Shown in pieces: positions 11,598-24,673 of a DNA stretch of 64,000 bases. Under the pieces are notes generated by a model. The model worked only from the letters and a program-made list of their open reading frames with translations, ran no database searches and was not told the origin of the DNA. How positions within the stretch are numbered: the first letter of the stretch is position 1; every line of letters begins with the position of its first letter. Both the position numbers and the translations under genes were made by a program. This DNA is from Chinchilla lanigera (taxonomy: Eukaryota > Chordata > Mammalia > Rodentia > Chinchillidae), in NCBI RefSeq assembly GCF_000276665.1, contig NW_004955438.1, positions 10,635,411-10,699,410 on the forward strand, given 5' to 3'.

Positions 11598-13045
11598 TTG
11601 AATGTTTTGAATTCAAAGAAAAAAAATTCCAGCTATACCTTGGACAGAGGACTAATACCTACAATATACAAAGAACTCAAAGAATTAGAACTTCCCCCAA
11701 ATAAAAGACCCAATAAAAATTTGGCACCTAAAGTAAAGAAAAACTTCTCAGAAGTACAAATGGCCCATAAATACATTTAAAAAGTTCAACTTTGCTGGTC
11801 ATTAAAGAAATGCAAATTTAAAAAACAGTAAGATTTCATCTTACTCTAGAAAGAATGGCTGTATCAAGAATTCAAATAATAACAAATGTTAGTGAGGATG
11901 TGGGGAGAAAGGAACCCTTCTATATTATTGGTGGGACTGTAATCTAATTTAACCACTATGGAAACTGGTATGGAGATTCCTCTTAAAAACTAAAAATAAA
12001 AATTCCATTTGACCCAGCTATTCCCTTTCTAGGTACTTTTTCAAAAGAGTTAAAGACACCATATTGCAATGATACTTGCATATGCATGTTCATAGCATCA
12101 CAACTCATAATAGCTAAATCTTAGAAGTGGCCTGTATATCCATCAACAGATGAATAGATAAATATAATGCAGTATTTATGCATGATGGATGTACATTGTG
12201 TCAACTTGAGAAGGTTAAAAGGTTAAGTAACTCAGCAGTTACACACCCTAGGGTATAAAGAACATGCTCTCCCAGGGCGATGTAAGATCTAGGATGTTGT
12301 AATAATTGATTCACTGTGTCAATGTGAAAAGTTTGGAACTTTAACTAAGTGACTCAGCAGACAGCCAAGGTCCTCCTTAGTAAATATCCTGAGCCTGTGC
12401 AAGAGGAGGGCACAGAGATGATGTAAATGCTACACCTGCCCTAGGGCAGGTAGCCTGCATATAATAAGGGAGGAAAAGAGCCTTGCTCTTCCTCTTTTTT
12501 GCTCTTGTTGCTTTTGCTGTCTTTTGCCACCATGAACTCTTGTCCCTCTGCCATGCCACCTTGCTTTGGAGGCAGTTGATTATGCACTGAAAACTCCACA
12601 AACTGTGAGCCAAGTAAACCTTTCCTTCCTTAATTTTGGGCATTGGGCATTTTGCCTCACCAATAAGAGAAAAGTAACTAACACAATGGAGTACTACTCT
12701 GCTGTAAAGAAGGACAAATCTGAGGCATTTGTAGGCACATGGATGCAACTTGAGACCACAATGCTAAGTGAGATAAATCAGACATACAAGTTTAAATATC
12801 ACCTGGTTCCTCTTATATAAAAAATCCAAAGTATAAATAACTTGAAGAGGAAAATGAAAGATAGATAATAGTAAATGGGGAGACAGAACTTTTGAAAAAG
12901 GGGAGGAGACCAGGAGATGGAGGGTGGTGACAAAAAAGGATTGTAAAAACAATTAAGATATGTATATGTACTGACCCCCCATGAAGAATTTAATCTCTAT
13001 GTACTATAAACATGTACTAATAAAAGTAAATAAACTAAAATAAAG
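11598..13045 (+). mobile_element. L1 3' portion, split by an LTR
   Basis: ORF2 C-terminal sequence (GGACAGAGGACTAATACCTAC, GATGTGGGGAGAAAGGAACC, CCATTTGACCCAGC) runs to about 12175. It resumes after the LTR at 12686 with ATGGAGTACTACTCTGC, followed by a 3' end with AATAAAAGTAAATAAA near 13020-13040. Confidence 0.82.
12179..12685 (+). mobile_element. solo LTR (MaLR/ERVL-like) inserted in an L1
   Basis: Same family as the LTR at 61756-62240: GTGTCAACTTGAGAAG start block, CCTGAGCCTGTGCAAGAGGA block, GCCACCATGAACTCTTGTCC, then AAACCTTTCCTTCCTTAATT. L1 ORF2 3'-end sequence continues on both sides (to about 12175 and from about 12686), so the LTR is younger than that L1. Short reading frames inside it are not genes. 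Confidence 0.8.
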
Positions 13046-14985
13046 CCCCTTCAAACAAAGCATTCATCATCTTTGTGACCTCCTTACCACCCACAGGGGA
13101 CAGCACTCCAGCTCCACTCCCTTATTCCTAAGCCTCAGCCTCTTACACTCAACTTTGCACTTTTTTTGGTTTCATGACTCCTGTAAGCCCTCTGTGCTCC
13201 CTGTTCCCTCCCAGAATGACTTGTCATGATACTTTCCTTTCAAGGAATAATTCTGGTAGCAGATGTTAAAATAATACATTTGTCTACCTCTCACATACCA
13301 CTTTCTCCTCTACCTACTCTTTGACTTGATACCGGCTAGCCAAGACAATAAAGAAATGATGTATTTTAGATATGATAAATTTTGGTAGCAAAGGATTCTT
13401 AATTTCAAAACCATTCCAGCGCTGTAGGTGTAGCACTAATATATAGGACTTTACTGGCCTGGGGGCTATATATCCCTTGGCTTGGAACTAAATCCATCAA
13501 GAGGCCCCATTGATTCTGTGGCTCTCAGCTCCATTTAGGGTCAGCTGGTCACTCACCAACCACAAGATTCAAAGCCTAGAAGACAGATATTCACTAACAC
13601 AAGAATGGTGGCAGCAGGTATCTAGTGCATGATTCCATGTCAAAAAACAGTGGTGTGGAAACTCTGTTTAGCAGGAGCTAAAGAAAGCCGTGCAACTGAG
13701 AGACATTTCAAAATAATTCAGTAGGAGTGGGCATAGAGGGGACAGCTGGAGCCTTGCTTTTAAACTTCAGTCCATTGTGCCAAAAACCCAAATTGAACAG
13801 AGGGGGTAAATATAGAACAAAGTTGTCTACAGACACAAGTTCAGAGCACCAGGTGTCATCTTTGTGTGGCAAAAAGAGGGAGAAGAAGATGACTGATTTC
13901 CTCAATATGTGACCTTAAACATGAAGCCAATTCTGTCAAAGACCCTGCAATAGCGCAAGAACACCCCTCCCCATTTACACCAGCACTCTCCACTTCTCCT
14001 TGGCTATTGTGTCTGACCTCTACCCACCTACTGCTCACTTCAAATTTGCATATAAACATACACACTCACCTACTCTTGAAAAAGCAGTCTTGTTACTTCC
14101 GTCTTGTGTGAAAACCAGAATACTTCCCTTACCTGTCAGGGTAGCTACACCTCTACCCTGTGAGAGGAGAAATGCTGCTGTGATGAGCATATTCCAAGAT
14201 TTCATTCACCTCATCCCACAGAGCATTTAAAAGGACTGTGGGGCCACCATGTGGGTATTTCCAGTGCCTGCCAATTGGCTTTCCATGTTTACTTGTAGTT
14301 GTCTGAAGCTTAGGCACCTTGTCTGACAAGATAAGGCCACAGCTGAAGATGTTTGGCTCCAACCCCAATTACTACAAGGAGACTGCAGCTGCAGTCTCCA
14401 CACTCCTACAATAAATACCAACCTAAAGATAAGGTAGTTCTCCTGACTGACATAATTTACTACTTGGGAAAATTCTCCCAAGGTCCTGAGAGATTCTTGT
14501 ATTTTCTTGAGTATCCTCCTCCTTTGTTTGAAAACCAAGTAAATACAGGCCACCCAGAGAAGTGTTTGGCTAAATTCAGAGAATATCAAAGCTGTAGGAG
14601 AGTTAGTCCCTCCTGGAACAATAAAATCATTTCCATTGTCTCATTTATTCAAGCCTTCACCATCAACTCGCTTGGGAGATTGCGGGCCTGATCAGCCTGC
14701 AATAACTTAGGGTTATTTAACCCGATTTTCAATAGGTTCTAGCAATCATCTCTGTCTACTGCTTTTTTTTTTTCCAGAACAAAGCTGAGCAGCTTCTCCA
14801 AGAATTATGAGAAAGTGGGAAGATACAATTTCCCTGCCAAGTTACCAAGAAACGTAGCCTGTCTAGCAACAACAGCAGCTGGAAAGAGTAATGACCTGGG
14901 AGATCTCTGAAAGCAGCAGCAGGGAATAGGGGAAATGAAACTCAAGTTCCCAAGAGGAACACTAAGGGCTCTCCTGCTAAGCTTT
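13046..14985. other. intergenic, no gene supported
   Basis: Mixed unique DNA. AATAAA-containing stretches near 14410 and 14620 could be old LTR ends, but no family is recognisable. Several short frames on both strands carry no motif. Confidence 0.4.
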
Positions 14986-14989
14986 TGTG

Positions 14990-15740
14990 CCTCATCACAC
15001 AAAGCCCAGTGTATATCCCATTGGTGTAGGCATCTCAGCTCTGTCCCACCACCCTGGCTACTTCTCTGTCTCATTGATGGGTACCTCCTCCTACTACTAC
15101 TCTCCAAGTACTGGAGCATCCCAGGACTCAATCCTTGGAGCTCTTATCTACTTCACCGACTCTTTAGCTCCAGAATTATCCATATGATGACACTCAAATT
15201 TGTAGCATAAGAACTTTCATTTAATCTAATTAGTATATCCAACTGCCTATTCAGCACCTTTAAGTGTCTGATCTCAGACTTAACAAGTTGCAAACAGTAC
15301 TCTTGGTCTTCTGTCTTTCTAACTTCTATCTTCTCTCTTCTTGTTCTTGATCGACTCAGTGAGTGGAAAAGCCATGCTTCCAGCTGGAGGCTGAAGTCTT
15401 ATAAACTTTGCCCTTTCTCATTTGCCTCGTATCTGGATTATCAGCAAAACTTATTGGTTCTAGCTTTTAAATCCCTCTAGAATTCAGTCATTTCCTACCG
15501 CCTCATTCATCACTAGCACCCTGGTGTAACCCACCGTCCCTTGGTACCTGGACCATTGCAATAACCTCCCAACTGTTCTCTGAATTTCCATACCTACTCC
15601 AGCATGCTCCACGCAACAGCCACATCTTCTGGGAGTCAGAGCAAACCATTTCCCTTTTCAAACCTCCCAAGGATTTTCCATCTCACTTAGCAAACTTCCT
15701 ATGCAATCTGGCTGTCATGATTTTAATTCTTAGCACATAA
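14990..15740 (+). mobile_element. LINE-2 relic
   Basis: Diverged L2 3' sequence in order: ATATCCAACTGCCTATTCAGCACC, ATCTCAGACTTAACAAG, CTGGACCATTGCAATAACCTCC, AAACCTCCCAAGGATTTTCC. Confidence 0.65.
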
Positions 15741-15776
15741 TTAAACCTTCCATAATGGCATATATGTGCATATAAG

Positions 15777-15808
15777 TATGTGTGTGTGTGTGTGCGTGTG
15801 TGTGTGTT
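15777..15808. repeat. (TG)n microsatellite
   Basis: Near-perfect TG dinucleotide run with one TGCG interruption. Confidence 0.95.
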
Positions 15809-15811
15809 GTA

Positions 15812-16165
15812 AATAAAAGTTCTTCCATTAGACAGCCATGTCCATTAACAAAGATCTCTCCTTGATCAAACTTCAATCATTGTCTTCATCTCACCTGGAC
15901 CTTAATCTTGGCCTCCTAGCCTGTTGAAGCCCAGTTTCAGCAAGAATCCTCACTTTCGATATAATTCAAATTCCACCCTTAACCAAGTCTTTGCCTGTTT
16001 TTAGCAAGAATCTCCCTTCCCTTGAAACCTGAATAAGTTCGTCTTCATTTTCCATCCCCAAACCCCTCCTTGTGCCATATTCAGAGCTGAGAAGATCTAC
16101 ACTGAAGTCTCTTCTACTGCAGTAACTTTAATAAAACCTGTCTCGTGGTTGTTAAGCATCCAGTG
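15812..16165 (+). mobile_element. possible ERV LTR fragment
   Basis: Pyrimidine-rich sequence with TTTAATAAAACCTGTCTCGTGG near the end resembles a class I LTR 3' part. Uncertain. Confidence 0.3.
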
Positions 16166-16189
16166 AAATTTTTTCTCTTCTTCCATTTA

Positions 16190-16318
16190 TTTACAGATCT
16201 TCCATGGCTGCTTTATTACTACAGTGGTAGAGCTGAATACTTGCCACAGAGACTGCATGGTCTGCAAAGCCTGAGATTTTACTATTTGGCCATTTACAGA
16301 AAACTGTGCTGACCCCTA
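16190..16318 (+). mobile_element. hAT-Charlie relic
   Basis: Matches the common mammalian Charlie-derived repeat: CATGGCTGCTTTATTACTACAG, GAGACTGCATGGTCTGCAAAGCC, TTTACAGAAAACTGTGCTGACCCCT. Confidence 0.7.
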
Positions 16319-16745
16319 CTCCAGAATGCAAGCTCCGTGAAAACAGAGACTGTAAATGTCCAATAAATAATTCTCAATTAAATAACATGAAAATATGAGG
16401 TAGAAGTGCAAAGTAGTGAGAGGGTTCCTAACAAAGCGTCAGAATATAACATCCAAATGGGTGCTGCCCTGCAAAACAGCACTTGTGATAATAAGGCCAT
16501 GGGTGCCTCTCCCTGGAATGGATTTAAAAGCTTTGATGCTGCAAATGGAGACAGTTTGAATTGATTTTCAGGGAAGATCATATTTTAGTTTAGGAAAACT
16601 ATCCTACTCATAGAAGCAGCTTCTCATCTGCTGTCCTTGGGGAAAAAACACATGCAGTGGGGTAATCAGAAGGTTCATCTGCTCCATTCACTAATGCAGA
16701 CTGAGCTAGGGGCTTCAGGAGAACTTTATATTAAGATGAGATAAG

Positions 16746-16747
<2 letters not shown>

Positions 16748-16790
<43 letters not shown>
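16748..16790. repeat. (CA)n microsatellite
   Basis: About 20 CA units. Confidence 0.95.
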
Positions 16791-17459
16791 TCACTCCTAT
16801 GCTTTCTAACTGCTAGAGAAAGCCTATCTTGGGGCCTGAGGACAGTGTCTGCGAATTTCCAATGTTGGATGAGGAACTACCCGTTCCTGTTTGTGGCCGG
16901 TCAGGGGCTAGACGGGGAAAAGGCCCAAGAACAACAACGTGAAGACAAGTGTAGGCCCAAGACTTTGGGTTTCATGACTACACAAGCTATAATTTATTCT
17001 CTGTGGTTTCTCAGTCTCTGAGGTGTTTTGGGGAGCTAGAAGAAGAACTTGGCCCAGGATTAGACAAAAGGGCAAAGGAAAGAGAACAGTCTGTGCTCCC
17101 CTGAAGCCAGAGGTGGGAACAAGAGAGGATTCCCGGCACAGGGCATCCATGCGCACTGGAAGGATGGTCTCTAAATGTCATCAGAACCTAGGGCAGCAGC
17201 ACAGACGCAATTATGGGGAGGCTGGAGAACAGTTGGGAGAACTGGCCCTGGGCAGAGTTGAGGGACATCATCCCAGACAGCTCCTAGAATTATTCTGGGG
17301 ACAGGACTTCTGTGCTCAAGATAGTATGGGATGTTACAGTGTGGATACTGACAACAGAAACAATCCTGGCTTTTATTAAAACCTAGTGAGAGACCAGGAC
17401 ACTAAGCTTACAATAAGTTCACAATTTAAAGAAAATTATTTAAATGACCACCATCCACT

Positions 17460-17605
17460 ATTCATTTATTCATTCACTTAATAAATATTGATAAGTGCCT
17501 ACCTGCCACATGCCCATCACTGAGTTGGTAATGGAGATCTAGCAATGACCTCAGTAGAGCTGGCTGTGTTCTTAGGAGCTTAAGGTCTAGTGGCAGAGGC
17601 AGAAA
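17460..17605 (+). mobile_element. ancient repeat (L2/MIR-like)
   Basis: ATTCATTCACTTAATAAATATTGATAAGTGCC and the following GAGCTTAAGGTCTAGTGG follow the order of a common ancient mammalian repeat. Confidence 0.5.
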
Positions 17606-17666
17606 ATAAGCCAAAGTTAAATATTTACGCATTTTTTTAAAATTCTACAAAGGATAAATACAGGGA

Positions 17667-17720
17667 GATGGATGGATGGATGACCAATAGGTGGGTAGGT
17701 AGGTAGATAGATGGATGGAT
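17667..17720. repeat. (GGAT)n/(AGGT)n simple repeat
   Basis: Two adjoining tetranucleotide runs with short interruptions. Confidence 0.9.
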
Positions 17721-19485
17721 TTTCTGATTGCCCCACATTCCTAAATTAATCCAGTTCCTTACAGGGCATTCCTCATTCATAAGAGTTGACTAGATCTCTC
17801 AATCTTACACTTCTGATGAATCCACTTCCCTTAAACAGACCCTTTCCTTCCGTACCCTTACCACGTCACACACCTAGAGTCAGAAGACAGCTGTTTTTTT
17901 GTTTTTTGTTTTTTGTTTTTTTTTTTGGCAGCCTTATTCACCAGACCAGACTGCTTCCAGGAATTTTTAAAGAATTTTTAAAAGGAAGGAAACCCACCCT
18001 CCCAGTAGCTTACCAAGCAAGTACCGTGCTGTGGACTCAACATTTACAAACATACCAAAAAAGCTGATAAACTAGTAACCTCACTCATTGATGGTATAAA
18101 CACAGAATTTCTATTTTCTTCAGTTACCTGCCTGACCCAAAAGACTACAATGCAAACACCCATCTTGCTGGAAAGAAGGAAATTTTAGGAATATTTTATC
18201 CCAGTTCCATCAGGTTTTGCTCACTCTCAATTAGTAAAATAATTCCAGTTCTTAGAGATCTGTCTTCATTCTAACTTTTCAGAAAAAGCTCCTCCCCCAG
18301 GATGGGTAGACTTGGGCCTGTTGGGCCGTTCTACTGTCTCAGATGCGATCTCTCCAGTTCCTCCTGCTGTGACACTGGGGCAGGAAAATGGAGAGAGGTG
18401 GCCTGGGTAACGCCCACCACTGGCAAACTGCTTGTAGCCCAACTGCCTGCCTCTTTCTGTTGGTTTCTTTTGATTCTCTGTCCACCCCTGCCCACATATC
18501 AGTCCTCTCTATGTGATAGGAATTCTGCTTGGATTCTCAGGAACACATTTGTGAATTGTTGTGAGGAAGAGTAGCTTTTATACCCACCTTGCTGCACAGA
18601 TCCCATTAAGGAAATCTGGCTGGATTTTTCTTTCCCCACCTCCTCTCCAATCCAGGGGGTGGCTTCAGGGATCCCTCATCCAAGAGGCTGCTGTTTTTGG
18701 AGGAGACCTATTGGACAACGAAGCCTTCTGGGACATCCACTAGAAACACTGGATCCTCATACATCCCTGGCACCCTTGTGGCCATGCAGGCAGCCACTCC
18801 AGCACTGTCTCTGTCTCCACTTCCTCTCTGTAGGTCCTGTCTCCACACCTGTCTGCACACTCCAGTACCATCAGAGCCCAGGAAGAGAAAACAGTAAATG
18901 GCCACAACTGGTTCCCAAGCCAAAGAAGATGGGAATGGCTTAGGCACCTTCTGTGGATCTGGGGGCCTCCCTACCTGCTGAGAGACTGCTGCTTTTCCCA
19001 TCAGGGGAGATCATTCCCCTTCCAGCCTTGGAGATCTTACTCAGCAGGGACAGGGACTGCTCTTTAAATGGTATGTCTCATAAATCCATGCAGAGTGAGG
19101 CCTGCTAAGAGTTTTCTGAACTCAAGACATTACTACTTCTGGGTCTCATTTGCTTACTATTTCTGGGTATCATTTGTGGGGCTGAACCCACAACTTTAGG
19201 ACCAGAGGATCCCATTCCACTCCTGACTATTAACTATGTTTAACAGCTCAACTCTAAGCAGGATGCGATTATCAAAACTGAAAATTTTGTACTGGAAGGA
19301 TGAGGATCACTGTAGAAGCCACCGTGAGTTTCTGCCTGGAGTTCCCAAGGCCCTGGGACATCTCAGTAAAAGAGGAGAACTTGAGTCTATCAATAGCTGA
19401 ACCACATGCTCACTGTTATAGACTCACCGGTCCCAGCATTGAACACCCTCCACTCAATGTGATGTTAAAAGAGGTGCAGCCTTTG
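17721..19485. other. intergenic, no gene supported
   Basis: GC somewhat higher near 18.3-19.0 kb. Overlapping short frames at 18302-18943 have no conserved motif and no splice or start context that I trust. Confidence 0.4.
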
Positions 19486-19489
19486 GAGT

Positions 19490-19770
19490 GATTTGGCACA
19501 GATGGGTCAGAGGGTGAGATCCATGGTGAGATTAATGCTGCTCTAAGAGAGATACCTGAGAGCCAGCTCTCTCTCCATCTGGTGAGGACATAGGGCAAAG
19601 GGTAGAGTCTACAAGCCAGAAAGAGAACCTCACCCCAGACACAGATCTGCCAGCACCTTCATCTTGGTCTTTTACCCTCCACAACTATGAGAAATAAATA
19701 CCTGCTCTGTAAACCCCCTAGTCTATGGCATTTTGTTATAGTAGCCCAAACTGCCTAAGACACTAACAAC
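19490..19770 (+). mobile_element. MLT1-type MaLR LTR 3' part
   Basis: Typical end block: CACCTTCATCTTGG, CCACAACTATGAGAAATAAATA, CCCCTAGTCTATGGCATTTTGTTATAGTAGCCC, ACTGCCTAAGACA. Confidence 0.72.
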
Positions 19771-21250
19771 TAACAGCTCAAGAAACTAAGCATTATAGGC
19801 TATACTAGCAGGGGCACCAGATATATGGACCCTGTCTCCTTGACCTCTGTATCGGTCACACCAGACATTCAACACTCATCAGGTTCCAGAGAAGGACAAG
19901 CACTTGCAAATCAAGGATGTATAGTGCATCCTATTCCCCCCTAAAGAAGATAGGAGAGTGACCTGAAAACAAACCCTCACACCACATGTGAGAAGCAACA
20001 GCAGCGTAAGTGATTCCCTTGAGAGAACCAGGAAATGCAGAGGCACACTTGTCTTATTTTGTGAAGAGTAACTAGATCAAAAAGACAAGGTTAGCAGGTG
20101 ATGAGGAGAAGCTATATCAATTTTTTAAACAAGCCTATGAAAGAGAATGGATATAATTTGTCTTTACAAATTAGTCTTAGTATTTGTTTTAGTATCTAAG
20201 GACTTCTAAGGTCCCTACCAGAGACAATAAATAAAGATCATTCCCAAAAAAGGCCATGAAAATGGCCTTTATCTATTTAAAGGGTTTTAAAGTAGGAAAA
20301 GCATTAGACTCCCAAGAGTTGACTCTGATCTTGACTTAGAACGAGTTGGTGAAATCCTAGAAAGGTGGATTTGAGGTCCAGAGTAAATCATTTCTAATGA
20401 TCATAAGTCTTCCAAAATGAAGACATCTCCATGTGACTAAGAACAGCTGTCACTGGGTGGACCTGGCAGAAACTAAAACATTGCCAGCAACAGCTGCAGA
20501 AGAAGGGTTCCCCCACATCTAAGCTCCAAAGCAACTCTCAAATCACTCAGAGATTCACGAATGCTCTTTTGAAAAGAGCACCACTCCCTGGATGCCTCAC
20601 TTTCAACAGACTTATTCAACAATATCCACAGTCTACAGGTCATCACAAGAAGGAAGTTCTGTCAAAAAGGAGCATTTGCAGAAAGAACTTATATGCCAAG
20701 TCATCTGATTGTTTGTGTCTATGACTAAAGGATTGGAATTCTTGCTCTTGAACTTTGGTGATGGAGGAAAAAGAATAGCTGTCAAAAAAAAATTAAAAGT
20801 GCCCTTTTTTTTTATCCCAGTTACAGAAAGCACTTTCATCCTTCAAAACTCCTCACTCTTTGATTATGGTTGCCATGGTTATCTGAGCTGATGCCTGACT
20901 TCTGCTAGAGCACCAGCCCCCTACTGGGGTACAGCGAGATTCCAAGCTTGGCTGACACTCAGCTTCTCTTCAGGGAACTCAGAGCCTGCTGCCAGTAGTG
21001 AGGTGTGTCTTAGTCAAAATGATCGAAGGAGGGATTTGAAGCCCCAGTCTTTTGTTCTTTAAATAAATGTAATACCTTTTTAAAACTGCTACATGGCACA
21101 CTATAAATACATATATTTATACATTCAAAAATACAGTGTAGTAGAAATAAAGTAATATCCCCTGAATCCCAGTCAAACAGAATTTCACTTAATACTGAAA
21201 GCATTCTGGAAAATTCTGTCATTGCCTTTATCAGGCATATGTGTGAGAGC
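19771..21250. other. intergenic, nothing recognised
   Basis: No coding signal. A weak MIR-like stretch is possible near 20.3 kb. Confidence 0.4.
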
Positions 21251-21259
21251 TAAAAAGTA

Positions 21260-21450
21260 GGCATTGCTATTAATTCATTTAATTCTTATAGAACCACAGC
21301 TGAGTAAATGATCTGTTATTGCATCTATTTTACTGCTATTATCTCTGTTTTACAAATAGCAAATGGGATAAATTAAAAGATTAAATTCTAGGATCACACA
21401 GCTAGTAAGTGATTAAAAAAAAATCAAGACTCAGGCCCAAGTGTCTTGTT
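21260..21450 (-). mobile_element. MIR SINE relic
   Basis: Reverse MIR core: CATTTTACTGCTATTATC...TTTTACAAATAGCAAA and GGATCACACAGCTAGTAAGTG. Confidence 0.65.
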
Positions 21451-21738
21451 CCAAAGCCAATTACACTTAATTGTCACATGATGCCCTCTCTGACCAATGC
21501 CCATTTCAACAGCAGTGTGACACTTCTTCCATTGATTATTCAGTCCCATTTTGATGAAAAGGGGACTTTTTTCTTTTGAGTTACCTGTCTTTTCCTAAAC
21601 CATCTTTTAAAAATTAGTTGCTCATATTTTCCTGGTTCATTTTGCATGGCTCTCCCTATGTATGTACAATATGCATAATTATAGGCAATAGACTGCAGCT
21701 CTTTTAGTACCTACCCTAACCTCCATTCCAAGAGAGCT

Positions 21739-21757
21739 AAAAAAAAAAAAAAAAAAA
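21739..21757. repeat. poly(A) tract
   Basis: Uninterrupted A run without a recognisable SINE body upstream. Confidence 0.8.
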
Positions 21758-22395
21758 TCCCAGATTCCCTTGCAGCTAAGATTTCAAATGTGATATTGAC
21801 CCACCACTTGGACACACCAGTAAGAGCAGTGAGACAAAAATGCAACAGGCCTGGAGGCACATACAGCATTTACCTTTGCTGCTGTGGAGTCGGTCAGTTC
21901 TGGCCACACCTTCCTGATCCTTGGCTTAGAGCTGAGGCCATGTCATCCAGTGGCCAGAGGAAACAGCAGCTTCCAGGGTAAGCCAGAGCAGCTGTGACCT
22001 TGGTAGACTAGCTCTAGAATCTCTTCCTTTGGCCCTTCCAATAATTTAATAATCACCTAATTCTGTCCATTAAATCTCTTCCCAATTAAAAAGCGCTAGT
22101 GGGTCCAATAATCTATAACTATACATTAAACTCTGCTAAACACACCCTAGAAATATGTTTCCAAGTTTTTCATGTCTTTTCCTACTGTTAAAAGACTTTT
22201 CATTGTCTTTTAATACTGTTTTCAGTTCCCTTGCCACTAAAGTCCCTTGAGAGTTCCCAGTTTATAGTATCTCTGGAAAAACTTGTTCTTCAAGTTTCCA
22301 CACACTATATTTGCTATTGCTGTTCTTATTATTTGTGATTTGTGTGTTCCACTGATTTTTAAAGACCCTCATAGCTACCTGAATGTGGGTTCTGT
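21758..22395. other. intergenic, nothing recognised
   Basis: No coding signal and no nameable repeat. Confidence 0.4.
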
Positions 22396-22397
22396 TC

Positions 22398-22545
22398 AAG
22401 CTAGAGGTTGAGAAACTTTCTTTTGTAAAGGACGTGAGTATAAACACTTTTGGCTTCGCCAGCCACGTGGTCTCCACTGCAACTCCTCAGCTCAGCTGTG
22501 GCAGCATGGAAGTGGCCACAGACACGCGGATCTCATACATGGCCA
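22398..22545 (-). mobile_element. hAT-Charlie relic
   Basis: Reverse copy of the family at 16190 and 34545: GAGAAACTTTCTTTTGTAAAGG...GCCACGTGGTCTCCACTGCAAC, AGCATGGAAGTGGCCACAGAC. Confidence 0.68.
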
Positions 22546-22869
22546 TATCTGACCTGTTAGCCTTAGTCTGCTGAAGCCTACTCTGTGCTCTGTTTGATGC
22601 GTATACCTTGGCCGTTATGGTCACTGAAATACCACAACTTAAATCCTTTTTCATCCTAATTCCTAACAGAACTTTTCTGGCTGTTCTTGAATCCACAGAG
22701 AAATATTAGATTCATTTTTCAAACTAAGAAAATTTACTGGCGTTATAATTGAAATATTACTTCATGCATAAATAAATTTAGAAAAAAATCTCATCTTTAC
22801 AAAAATGTCTTCCAATCTCCCTTAATTCAAGTCTCCTATTATCATTAATTTTCTTCCTACAGGGGCAAT

Positions 22870-23035
22870 ATAGGAAAAGACTCAAATCCCAGCTCTGTCA
22901 CCTCTGGAGAGTGTGACTCGGCAAGGTATTGCGCTGTGTTTTTATTTTCTCATTTGTAAAGTGAGAATGGAAGTGTATCTCTAGCAGGATTTGGGGAGGA
23001 TTAGATGATTTGCTTGGTACACAGGAGGAACTGTT
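22870..23035 (+). mobile_element. MIR SINE
   Basis: CAAATCCCAGCTCTGTCACC, GTGTGACTCGGCAAG, TTTTCTCATTTGTAAAGTGAGAATGG: clear MIR core in order. Confidence 0.8.
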
Positions 23036-24150
23036 TACCAGATTCTCTAAACTTCTGACTACACCTGTTAGATAATAGTGGTTACTGTCATGAGTACTGT
23101 ATCTTTGCCTATTTCTAACTTTACAAAATGGTTATAGTATTTCACCATTAAACATAATGGAAATAATTTAGGGAAATTTCCCTAATATGATCTATTACTA
23201 TTTCACTGTTTATCAAGTACATATATTGGCTTTTACCTAGTGCCTTTGCATATCTATTGGAATCAACACTTTTTCCTCTTCGTTACTTATTAATATAGAG
23301 AATTACATTAGCAGATTTCCATTATTGATCCATCTTTGATACGTGGAAAGGAACCTCACTTAGCCATGCTACTTTTCTTTTATTCACTGCTAGATTCCAT
23401 TTGCTTGTACTTTATTGGGGGCTTTCACATCAATATTCTAAGGAACAATTACACTGCACAGCTAGTTGGTTTTAAGTACTACCTTCACCCATTTATTTAT
23501 ACCAATGGTGCGCTAGCCTCATAAAAATAATTCAGAAGGTTCATTTTTCTCCATTCTAGTACAGTTTTAAATAGCCCAAGAAAAAACTGATCCTTAATAA
23601 TTTAAAATTACCGAACTGGAAGCTATTTGTGGCTGATGTTTTATGGTAAATAGCTCCATTTCTATTATGATAATTGCTCATTTTCATTTTTTCACTTTCA
23701 GTCAACTTTATTAAAGCTGTTTCTTAGAAAGCATTCAGTTAGCCTCATTTTTCCATTTGTTGGCAGACTGTTTGCTTTTGGATTTATTTGTTTTTACAGA
23801 AAAACTGTAAAACTTTTCTTTCAATGCATTTGTAATTTTTTTATAAGTTCATTAGTATATATACCTCACTCTGTTATTTTATTTGAAAGAGAAAAAATAA
23901 AAGTAATAACAAAACAGACTTTCAAACCTTGTCTTTTCCACATCCTCCAACCCCAGTTTAATGAAGCCAGTGATAGCCCACAGAAAAGCCACCCACCGGA
24001 AGCAGCACACCTTGTGCCAGAGGCAGGACATATGAAGGAGAGAGAGAAAAATTATGGTTCCTTGGACAACAATTTCTAGTTCTATGAGAATGGCTCTCCA
24101 TCCTGACTGCAGAATCACAAGGGAGGCTCATAAATTAAGTAACAGTGCCT
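23036..24150. other. intergenic, AT-rich, nothing recognised
   Basis: No gene signal. Confidence 0.4.
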
Positions 24151-24151
24151 G

Positions 24152-24248
24152 GAGGCTGGGGATTTAGCTCAGCAGCACAGTGCCTGCCTGGCAAGTGCAA
24201 GGTCGTGAGTTCGGTTCCCGGTACCGGAAAAAAAACAAAATAAATAAA
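24152..24248 (+). mobile_element. ID-type SINE
   Basis: GGCTGGGGATTTAGCTCAGCAG...GGTTCCCGGTACCGG with A-rich tail and a 16-bp duplication taagtaacagtgcctg (24136 and 24249). Confidence 0.93.
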
Positions 24249-24615
24249 TAAGTAACAGTGCCTGTACTAAGCCCATAAAATCAGAGTATTTGGGACAGAA
24301 CCCAAACATCAGTATCTCAAGTCACCTCAAATGATCCTAGTGTGTACCCAGAGTTGAGAACAGTTAGTATGCAGAAATATGGCACATGCTATGGAGTGTG
24401 GGGCAAGACAACATTTTCTTTAAAGGAATATGGCCATACAACATGATCTCTAGCCTACACCTACCACTCAAAGACTTGAACTTAGAAGCGCTGTTCTAGA
24501 CACAACGACTTAGATTCTCTGTAGAGGTCTCAGACACAGGGTCACATCATCACCACCACCTCAGTCAGGCTTCAGGCATTAGAAGTATCTCAGAAAAAAT
24601 AAAAAACATAAAAGT

Positions 24616-24629
24616 CTCACACACGCACA

Positions 24630-24669
<40 letters not shown>
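24616..24669. repeat. (CA)n microsatellite
   Basis: About 25 CA units with two interruptions. Confidence 0.95.

Positions 24670-24673
<4 letters not shown>

Noticed and set aside
12377..12748. Reading frame whose translation resembles one at 61912-62254
   Set aside because: Both lie in copies of the same MaLR-like LTR. The similarity reflects shared repeat DNA, not a gene family.
18302..18943. Cluster of overlapping frames in a GC-richer stretch
   Set aside because: No conserved motif, no consistent frame preference and no splice context. Likely chance.
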